NCBI RefSeq assembly: GCF_030463565.1
Contig: NC_134643.1
Location: 46,166,221 to 46,230,220 of the forward strand
Reading direction: 5' to 3'
Length of the DNA: 64,000 nucleotides
Origin: Pelecanus crispus
Taxonomy: Eukaryota; Chordata; Aves; Pelecaniformes; Pelecanidae
Part shown: positions 53,001-61,548 of the stretch, in pieces
Numbering within the stretch: the first letter of the stretch is position 1
Layout: every line of letters starts with the position of its first letter
Position numbers and translations under genes: made by a program
The notes under the pieces: generated by a model
What the model was told of the DNA's origin: nothing
The model's database searches: none
What the model saw: only the letters and a program-made list of their open reading frames with translations

Positions 53001-54059
53001 ATGCTACTACATACCAAGCTTAATAGACTTATAAACACAAATAGCACTGAATTCTTTTTTTTATTGACATTGGGGGAGAAAAATCTTTCACCATCTGATT
53101 GACTGAAGTTTGCCAAATGAAAATAGACAAAACAAATGTTTATGTACGTGCAAACATTGCAGATCAAACTGCTAAAAGAAATAACTAAAAGACAGGTCTT
53201 GAGCTAAGATCAAGCAGCAGAAAAATAGCAAATAGGTAAATGACTATTAAGTAGGTCTTACTTTGAAACTTCCCATTTAAACAAAGAATAAACAACAATA
53301 ACACCACCAAATAAAGCCACAGCAGGTAATAGTTGCTCTTCTAAACTTTTTTACACTATATATTAATCACTCTGTCTTTCAGTTATTTCCTCTGATAAAA
53401 CTGACTTCTGCGAAGTCTCAGCAAGGCCATCTTGGCTAAAAGCATAACGTTAGATAGGAGCCTGTCTAATGCCCTGTTATAATGAAGAAATGGTGGGGTT
53501 TGGCTTCTCTTTTCTTTCATTTTCTTTGTTGAATATATCTGGAAACAAGAATCTGATTCTATGTAAATATTAGATTTAATTTTCCAATGCTGGCTGGTGT
53601 CTGAAGATCCTGGAACGAAAAGGTGGCTCTTGGTAAAGCAAAATTCTTCTTGGTCCAAAGGTAACAGAAGAAAGTTTTGGGTTTGGTTTGGGTTTTGGTT
53701 TTTTTTTTTTTTTTTGTATAAATCATTTTTTTTAAATTGCTTTTTTTTTGTAAACAGTTCTTCTGGGTTTATTTGTTAAGAGGTGAGCCATCATGGTGCT
53801 TCTCTATAGATATCTGACATTTCCATTTTGTCTTTAGAGGTCCATTTTGGCTCCAGTTCCAGGTTATGTCATTCTATTATACAACATCAGAGGCAGGTGT
53901 TCGACTTTAAATATTGACAGATTTTTTTCAGTAGGAACATGTTGAAGCTTCTAACTCTGCTAAACATATTCATTTGACTGTTACAATCCAAAAACTGTAA
54001 AAATGGTGGAATGGAAAGATACAAACAGTATTATTGACACTGTATTGTCAAATGTGTGC
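50031..54059. other. Intergenic region between ACSS3 and PPFIA2
   Basis: No gene or recognisable transposon is seen. It holds a 25-base T run (51561-51585) and a 17-base T run near 53699-53715. The longest open frame (53167-52781, minus, 128 codons) has no family resemblance and no splice or start context of note. Confidence 0.6.
51561..51585. repeat. Homopolymer T25
   Basis: Uninterrupted T run in the intergenic region, followed 30 bp later by an A-run (about 51612-51624). No retroposed body was recognised next to it. Confidence 0.9.
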
Positions 54060-54508
54060 ACTGAGACCCCATGTAACCATAGATTTTATTTTTAAAAAAT
54101 CATATTTATATCCATTTACATAAGACTTACACATTTTAAAAGAAATACATACACAGTAAATACGTAAATGTTTAGTATTTTACAATAAAACAGATGGAAC
54201 AATGTAAAAATGAGTGACTTCATTTGATAAAAGCTTTGGATGTGCACTACTGCCAAATTTCTGATGACAGAGATGCTGAGAGGAAAGGGGGAGGTTGTTT
54301 TATTTTTCTTTTTTAATTAGTAATTTAGGTATTTTTTTTTTACTCTTGTCTTTAACTAACCAACACATGGAAGGAACATCATATCTGTTTGTCTGATATA
54401 CCTCATGTATTCTCTTCCCTATTACCCTGTTCTTGCAGAGAGTTTTAATGCTCTTTTTCCTAAGTAGTGGTAGTGCACTTCAGGTAAAGTAGAAGAAAGA
54501 GATGACAT
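54060..54508 (-). CDS. PPFIA2: Candidate alternative last exon of PPFIA2 (coding part 54508-54480, then 3'UTR)
   Basis: On the minus strand a strong acceptor reads TTTATTTTTTCCCTTAG, ending at 54509, with a possible branch point CTAAT about 30 nt upstream. Spliced from the linker exon ending at 60143 (phase 1), it reads DDVISFFYFT and stops at TGA 54482-54480, instead of the VASSRL...YSC tail. AATAAA lies at 54090-54085 on this strand, with a T/G-bearing stretch after it, so an exon of about 440 nt is complete in form. Known fact: liprin-alpha transcripts vary at their C-termini. Inference: this exon is used by PPFIA2. It could also be a chance acceptor or a spliced 3'UTR exon. Confidence 0.42.
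54085..54090 (-). promoter_or_regulatory. PPFIA2: Poly(A) signal AATAAA, candidate distal PPFIA2 end
   Basis: The minus-strand hexamer AATAAA sits in the context TTTTTTAAAAATAAAATC, about 420 nt downstream of the strong acceptor at 54509. If used, it leaves about 4 kb between the two convergent genes. Confidence 0.45.
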
Positions 54509-56974
54509 CTAAGGGAAAAAATAAACAAACATTAATTAGCGAGATTCTTTGATTCTACTTTGGTCCAGGATGCAATGACACCAGAAAATATTATAGCACT
54601 AAGTAAGCTATTGCATGGTTCACTAAAACATGAGTTTTGAGTATCTGAGGGAGACATGCATTTGTTGTTTTAGATCTGCAACATAAATCTATTAATAATG
54701 CATTTTAATCTTTACTAATGTATACTGATTCTTGTCCTAGATTGAAACAAACTCCTGCTTATTTTCATTTTACAGTTGCTTTCTTGATGCTTTGATTCAG
54801 CACTGGGGTTAGTTTCCTGCATCTGTAGACTTTTGCCTGTTTGGCAGAAGGCTGAACACGCGTTTTAAGTGTATAGACCTTGTTGATATACTCTGTGATT
54901 CTCCTTGTTCACTGCAGCTTGATAGCATTTATCTTTTTCCACCCTGATGATTTCTTTGCTATGGACCAGCTGTTTCCAGATTATCATTCACATCTTTTTT
55001 TGGAACTCTTCTTCTCCATCTGTCTGTACAAATCCTCTTTGGAACCCTTCATTGATAAAGTGCATAGTTGATTTTACCAGATCCCCTTTGACGTTTCATT
55101 AGAAGAAAAGTGAAACTAGTATGTTCTATAGCTCCAGCCTGTGGCGATGGAACTGTCCTGGCTGAGCCTTCTGACTTGGTGGTGACAAGTATTTCATAAG
55201 AGAAAAGTGCTGGGAAAACTTACTGTGACTGCCAAATCCACTGGCTGTGTAATGGCATTGCAGAGGCTCAGCTGGGCAACATACAGCTACCACAGCAGAG
55301 ACCTTGACCCATCCCATGTGCTCTGTGGTAAACTTCTTTGCAAGATTAAATGGCCAGACACCAGCAGTCTTAAATGTTCTTAAAATTCTGATCTTGAGAA
55401 TGCACTGAAACTGGGCTGCGCAGAGTATGCTCACATTCTGAGAATGTCAGTTCATGGTTTCTGGCAGCTTGTCATGGTGGTTTCAACAAATATTTAAAAA
55501 AAAAAAAAAACCTGAAATGCAACTTGCAAGCATATGAGTTGAACCCAGCTGTTGTGAAGAAACACCCTAAGACACTGTAAGGTTTTACCTGGTATTGTTG
55601 GCATAAACTATTTTGAAATACAAGGCTTTGACATTCTCTGTAAGAAAGGTGAGTAGCAGAATGCAAGAATCTGCAGCATGCCTGTGATCACAGGCATCCT
55701 CATTTGTTCCGCGTGCAACCTGTTTGCAGCTTTCTTTTCAGTCTGCTCTTCATATGCATATTCCCCTTTAGTATTAAAAAAATTCTTTTATATTGCTGTT
55801 GCATGATAGCTCATCCAGCTATCTTTCTGCTTCTTTCTTAGAATCAGTCCCTGATTCTATGCATGCAGATAGTTTAGTCGCCAGAGTAACATAACTACTG
55901 ATCTATTCTAGGCAAGGTGTTACAAGCCTGGGTTTCAGTTACAGACCTGGATCTGGAAAATTTCAGGAGGTGTGTTGTAATGAAGAATCTTCCCTTTTGT
56001 CCAAGTATCAATCAGTTCCTTCCATGAAGAAACTGTTACTCAGGAACTGTGATCACAAGATTCTGAAAAGTCTTCCTGTTGCCCTTCAACCAACTTCATG
56101 TTCCCCCATATAAGCAGTTTTTTTTATGTTCAGGTAATTTTTTTAAGTTTTCAAGTTCGATATAATAATGAAGGAAGTCTTTTCCTTGCGTATTTTTTAT
56201 ATAATTTACTGAAATCCAAAATTATTTTAACTTGCTCTTTGGTTTCTCACCTGCATGACATTTTGAAATTGCACTTACGAACAGTGCAAACAGAACTAAA
56301 GTTCTAGTTCATACCATCTTGTTGCTTCTCTAAAAGGGGCATATGGTAAGTGAAAAGAAATAGTAGTATATTAGTGTCAGTCATCCTTATAAATTAGTCT
56401 TTGCAATTTAGATGTAAATTTGATATTCTTATAGAACTCTCGAGCATTTCAGATTAGGATGTAATTGGCAGAGTAACAGACAAGCAGCAAGTACTGATGT
56501 GATACTATCACTGATACTTGAAATGCTACTAATATTCCTATAGAAATTGAAGTTAGCTTGTACAGCTTGTATAACTTTTTATAAACATATTTCTTCTCAA
56601 AATACGTAACTCGCACATACATCTAATGGCAGCAAAGTTTGCTACTTTGTTTCTGGACTGCTACTTTTTAGACATTTTTTGAATACAGTGGGAATAAACA
56701 GTTTGGATAATCTTAAGTTAATTTTTGTTAACATACCAATTTTCAATTTCTGCCCTTGTTGCATTCTTCAAACCTATTGGAAAATATCACCTCATGTGCC
56801 TGTCCCATTTCTATTGGCCTAATAGATAGCTTGGTGTTTGAACTTAATTTCTTGGTCATACTTTATTGCTCTCAGCACTGCAATTCTGAAGTATATAGGA
56901 GAAAAGATACGCATCTCTGCTATCAGTTCTACCCCCACTAAACCCAGTGAGAGTACTGTCATTGACTTTACTGA

Positions 56975-57062
56975 CGTAACACCAAGCTGTAATCTATACT
57001 CACTGCAGGGGGGTTGGGCTAGATGATCTCTCAAGGTCCCTTCCAACCCAAAGCATTCTATG
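56975..57062 (+). mobile_element. CR1 3' tail, possibly a decayed tRNA-Ile/CR1 SINE
   Basis: CACTGCAGGGGGGTTGGGCT through AAGCATTCTATG (57001-57062) is a clean CR1 3' end. The bases just before it (GTAACACCAAGCTGTAATC) weakly match the TAACGCCAAG...GTTCAATC part of the SINE at 48090 with a 6-bp gap. It therefore may be a second SINE with a degraded head rather than a bare LINE tail. Confidence 0.55.
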
Positions 57063-57944
57063 TGGTGGTACTACATACATACACATAAAAAGATTTATAT
57101 ATTTTATGTGCTTCATCATCATCTTTGTAGGACCAGCTGCTAAACTTACCTATTTTAGAAAAAATAATCTCCTGTGCTTGTTTTTCCGTGGTGGTATGAA
57201 AAGTTCCCTTTTCTACTAGATTAAGAATTTATACTCTTGCAGTCTCCTGAAGACGTATGAAGTAAGGCTTATGTCATCAGTAGGATCCTGAGCAACCTAC
57301 ATTTTCTACTGGTAACATTGCTGTTCCTTAAGCACTTTTTGAATATGCCCAGAATTAGTAAATCTGGATGGCCCCAAGCCTTTCCCAGTCTTGGGAATCT
57401 AAAAAAAGGACTTGAAGATCCTGGCATGTCTTTTCTACAATATGTAATAATTCTACAAAATGTAACAGCTATCAAAGCATTTTTAATGCCTGGTGAGGTT
57501 TTGGTGCAATCCAGATATTCTTTCCAGCTCTCCTACAAATCCCTGAGTAACTCAATGGAAAACTGTTTTACTGAGAAAATATTAGCATGAAATGGTGCCA
57601 TATTGATGAAAGCGCTCATCAGGTTAGTGTTTTTTGCAAAACTTGTGATGTAGCAGAAAACAGTGTATTTTGGCAGAACTCTGGAAGAGCAAATCTGTGA
57701 GATTCATAGTCATGTTCAAAAGATAAATGGTGAGAAATGCAACATGAATTCCAGTACTAGATTTGATGCAAAGTTGCCTCTAGCTCAGAATATACTTTCT
57801 TTGCCACTGGTCAATTCTGAATGACTTGAGAAGTGCAAGAATCTGTGTAATAGATAACTTTGGAAGATTTTTCTGAATAGGGGAAGTTTTGTTCTAGCTT
57901 TATGCAGCTACCTGATGTTCTAAATTGAGCCATATCTCTCATTT

Positions 57945-57967
57945 AAAAAAAAAAAAAAAAAAAAAAA
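57945..57967. repeat. Homopolymer A23
   Basis: Uninterrupted A run downstream of the PPFIA2 stop codon. On the PPFIA2 strand it is T23. Confidence 0.9.
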
Positions 57968-58416
57968 GTAAATCAAAAAGTAAATCTCTTCTGCCTAGCT
58001 CCTGGTAGAACTACTGCAAGTTCTTATAAAGTAAATTCACTCCCTGCGCCCACTGCTGTCTCTCCAATTCTAGCTTTAAGTTTGAGAGCATGCGAAATAC
58101 GTTATGATTGGTGAGCTATCATCTGAACACAGCTGTCTGAAAACTTTTGTCTTATCTGCTAAAGTGGTTTCAGCAGAAAGAACCTGCTGTTTGAGATGGG
58201 GAAAAGAACAGCGTAGCATCTCCTGGACTGAGCTTGAGACTGTTGTGATCAAATGACCACCCTAGTGAGCCTGAGTTAGGTGCTCCGCTCCATGCTGGCT
58301 CTTGCTTGAATAATGCCAACGAATACTGGGTGTAGTGTGCAGTTACAAAGAGCTTTCATGATGGCCCCTTATGAATACTCACAACAATTCAGTGCTGGCT
58401 TCTTTGCTAGGCCTTG

Positions 58417-58475
58417 TCAGCATGAGTATGTGCGAACTGTTGAGCTGTCTAACCTCTGCAGTCGTGATGAAGCAA
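58417..58475 (-). CDS. PPFIA2: PPFIA2 last exon, PDZ-ligand tail
   Basis: The acceptor is TTTTTTTTGCAATTTGCAG. TT completes a Val codon, then [18 protein letters not shown] and TGA at 58419-58417. The final YSC is the liprin PDZ-binding end. The 3'UTR continues to lower coordinates. Confidence 0.95.
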
Positions 58476-59899
58476 CTGCAAATTGCAAAAAAAAGAAACA
58501 AACCAGAACCTCTTTAGAATCATGAAGAAAACAAATCAGTCTGTTTCCCACTGGAAGGGTGACTATTAAATTGCTCTGTGGCTTTCTATGACATGATCTG
58601 GGCATGGTCTAGTTCAGAACTCAGAGTTTCTTCATGTCTGGTGTAGTACTGAAATCTGTTTTAAGTGAATACAGTTTAAAACTCAACTTTGTCTTTATTT
58701 TGTCGGAAGTCCTAATACCTGTACCTATCATGCTGTTTAAATACTATAGTGGTCTTAGCACTGGGAGATAGGAAGCCAGATCCTGGATGAAGATGTAGGT
58801 CTTCAAAGCTATCTACCTTTAAGTCTACTGAGTTCAGTACCCAGCTGAATAATAAACTGTCTGTTTAGACCTCAAGTAAATGACTAAATCTCCCTTGTGC
58901 CTTAGTTCCCCATCTGTAAAATGGGAATAATATCTTCTACATCATAGCATGGCTAGAAGATGAAATCCATGAAGGTTTGTAAGGTTCTTAGCTAAATGTG
59001 GGCCATGGAAATGCCTAGGGAGCTAGTACCTTTATTTGTACATGGAATTTGTCTTGGAAAGGATTCTTGTCTTATAGCTTGATCATTGTCAAAAAGTGCA
59101 GGATTAAAAGCAAAGCGTGCGCATGAGCAGTGGAGTCAATGGATTTCAGCGATGCAATCAGTAAATTATTTCATCTGTAACTGTAACTAAAGTATAGTTT
59201 CTAAAGGTGAGAAACTTTAATGGAATTTAGATGGCAATATTGTCATACCAAGTTCATTCAAGAGTTACAGAATGTAATTGCTACAAGCAGCGTATTAAAT
59301 TACTTTGAGACGAGTCTATTCATAGGCCTAATTTATCTTATGAGGAAATAAACAGCAGTATTGAAATGGGCCAGTCTGTGCACTGGTACTTCTCAGAACT
59401 TAAGGCATACGTGGCTTTGTCATCCATTTACCTGAAGGAATAGTGGCAATGGGATTTGTCCCTTCTCCCTGCCCTCTTACAATGATTTTAAAATTTTACT
59501 TATTTTTTAATTATGATCTGCTTGTTACTTTTCTAATCATTGCTGAGTTAGTGCATCTTTTGGAAATCGAAAGATTTCCAGAGAAAATTAAGACTGGTAT
59601 ACAGTAACTCAATTAGTACCTAAAATTCAGTATTTGCTAACTACACTGCCCGTCTGATTGTTATTGTTAGCAACTTGAGTTATTTGATGGTCAAGGCTAA
59701 GCTAGTTAGTTTGAAAGTCAAATAGGAAAATAAAGGTGATAGCCCTTTCTAAATTCATTCTATAAAATACACTCCATATGCTGGAGAGGCTAACGAGCTG
59801 AAAAATTTGCTTAGATATATGCAATCATAGATGAAAGTCAGTAAATTAATTCCTCTCTTTCTGAATGTTTCCTTTGCAGATCTAGCATGGATAGATTGC

Positions 59900-59933
<34 letters not shown>

Positions 59934-61548
59934 ACTGACATTCTGAAGCAAACCTGAAAAAAATCAATAGTATGCCAAGTCAGTGCTTTTCCATTCCCTA
60001 AGTCAACTCTTCAGGACTCCATTCACCCTAGTTATGTGAACGCAGCCGCTCTGGTGCAAAACAGACATGCACTAGAAGTCAATTTAGCATGCTAGAATAA
60101 GCCTCCTGCTTTTCAACAGTAAGTGCAGAAATGACAGCATACCATCAGTCGCCATCTTCCGCGACTGCCCTGATGTTGTGGTTAATCTGAACCCAGCTGG
60201 CAGCGTTTCCGAGGAGCCCGGCATCATGCTGATCCCATGAACCTCACGCGGAGGAAACTGTCGTCGCCAGGAGGGGCCACGTCTGAAGTTCTTGTCGTCG
60301 CTCTGTCAACACACAGAGTTGTATTTGATAAAGAAAAATGAAATTTTTGATTAATTATCGTGCTGTCTACTGCCTCTCCCACCGTCAAATGTATTCCACA
60401 ACTATCTGGCTCTGTTGCACTGCATCCAGTAACTGCAATGCATTTGAGACACTCTTGTAAAATTAAGTGCTTTAGAAATCTTAAATGCTAGGGTGGAAAA
60501 CTCTTAAATCTCTGGCTTGATATAGGAGAGGATTTTAGTATCAGCTAAAGTAGAACTTCCTTAAAAGTCAGATCTCTTCCAAATACACAGAAAGTGCAGT
60601 GGTTTGACAGTGCATTAGGAGGCTTACGTAAAGTGCTAATAAAGAATTAAACACTCATGTGCATGCACAGAATTCATAGGCATCTCACATTTTCAGCAAG
60701 TCCTTAAAGGTTTTATTCTTCCTCACGTGCAAAAGGCCAAGACTTGAACATTTTTGCACTGGGCTCTTACCTCAAGATGAAAATTTTCCATAGGTGGATT
60801 TGAGATTTCCCATCCTAGATAACTGCCCCAAATCCCACTCTATTACATACTGATCAACTTTGAGGAACCAATCCCACCACCACCACCCCCCAATCTACTT
60901 TTCTTCTTTCTTCTTTATTTTTAAAGAAAGGATGTAAGTGTCCTAAAGCATAGGTTGCACGGGTATCCCGCCGTGCCACTTGCTCTGGCCAGTGAAACTC
61001 GCACTCCTTTCTGCGTGTTTCCTCTATGGAAAATGCTCATCTTAAGGTAAGAGTGCAGTGCCAAATTTAGTATCCAAAATGTTATGAATATGTAGCCATA
61101 CTGAGATTACTTTAAAAACCTTGACTGGCATTTCATGTCTTCATGCATTCAATTTAATTTTTATATTTTACTATGATATTTTATAAATACTGAAAATAAA
61201 ATTAATTACTTCCTCAAGTCGTCTTTCAGTTCCTAGTGCTAAAAGGTTGTTGTATTCTCTCTCAAGGATCTGCCGTGCCTAGAGATACCAAAGTAAAAAA
61301 TTAAAATGGTTGAAGAGGAATAAAAGGCAATAAGGGGTACAGGTTAACCAGAAGTAGCATGAGCAAACTTGCCTGGGTGTTTTGTGTTGGAATCTGTAAT
61401 AATAAAGCTAAACTGCTGTAATCAAAGTTTTCATCCAGTGCTATAAGTGAACCATGTACACCACTTTCTAGAATATTATTTGCATATTCTCGCAGGCCAA
61501 TAGCTTGTATCCAGCGTATGACTCGATCATTGCTCCATACCAGCACAT
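58417..61548 (-). CDS. PPFIA2: PPFIA2 (liprin-alpha-2), C-terminal part (four exons)
   Basis: Liprin-alpha-2 is a scaffold of the presynaptic active zone. Its SAM domains bind LAR-type receptor phosphatases and CASK, and its C-terminus binds GRIP PDZ domains (family knowledge). Joining 61548-61373, 61278-61210, 60302-60143 and 58475-58417 on the minus strand gives about 153 residues in one frame. Seen in order: the third SAM domain ([20 protein letters not shown] through [12 protein letters not shown]), the tail helix [20 protein letters not shown], a basic linker [18 protein letters not shown], and the C-terminal PDZ ligand VRTYSC. The wording fits the alpha-2 paralogue as I remember it better than alpha-1, -3 or -4, notably [14 protein letters not shown] and [10 protein letters not shown]. 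The gene converges tail to tail with ACSS3, as in human. Its 5' exons (coiled coils, SAM1, SAM2) lie right of the window. The first intron here uses a GC donor. Confidence 0.97.
58866..58995 (+). repeat. MIR-like ancient SINE relic in PPFIA2 intron
   Basis: TGTGCCTTAGTTCCCCATCT followed by GTAAAATGGGAATAATATC is the hallmark MIR segment (CTCAGTTTCCTCATCTGTAA, then AATGGGGATAATAA). Weaker similarity extends on both sides. Confidence 0.65.
59901..59926. repeat. Homopolymer T26
   Basis: Uninterrupted T run in the last PPFIA2 intron; on the gene's own strand it is A26. Confidence 0.9.
60143..60302 (-). CDS. PPFIA2: PPFIA2 linker exon
   Basis: The acceptor is CTGTGTGTTGACAG and the donor is GTATGC. 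The 160 bp exon starts [20 protein letters not shown] and runs through [18 protein letters not shown] to SRKMATD, leaving one G. The neighbouring introns are much lower in G+C. The linker is basic and Ser/Thr-rich. Confidence 0.96.
61210..61278 (-). CDS. PPFIA2: PPFIA2 exon, end of SAM3
   Basis: The acceptor is TGGTATCTCTAG and the donor is GTAATT. It is 69 bp, exactly 23 codons: [20 protein letters not shown] then LEE. It sits 94 bp downstream of the previous exon. Confidence 0.95.
61373..61548 (-). CDS. PPFIA2: PPFIA2 SAM3 exon
   Basis: On the minus strand the acceptor is ATGTCCTTACAG before 61548. The 176 bp exon enters with AT of an Asp codon and encodes 58 codons, [20 protein letters not shown] to [10 protein letters not shown]. 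The exon ends CAG and the intron starts GCAAGT, a GC donor with an otherwise ideal consensus. No GT donor nearby keeps the known protein. Confidence 0.96.

Larger units (their letters stand above)
56860..58416 (-). other. PPFIA2: PPFIA2 3'UTR for the VRTYSC form (end uncertain)
   Basis: Downstream of the TGA on the minus strand the first plausible poly(A) hexamers are ATTAAA at 57487-57482 and AATAAA at 56867-56862. Either would give a UTR of about 0.9-1.6 kb. A run of 23 A on the plus strand (57945-57967) would be a poly(U) tract in this UTR. The 3' boundary is a guess. Confidence 0.35.
58476..60142 (-). other. PPFIA2: PPFIA2 intron before the last exon
   Basis: Contains a MIR-like relic (about 58866-58995) and a 26-base T run (59901-59926). 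No coding segment is recognised. Confidence 0.75.

Noticed and set aside
52781..53167. Minus-strand 128-codon frame in the intergenic region
   Set aside because: Cys/Phe/Ile-rich translation of A/T-rich DNA with no known motif and no supporting promoter or splice context.
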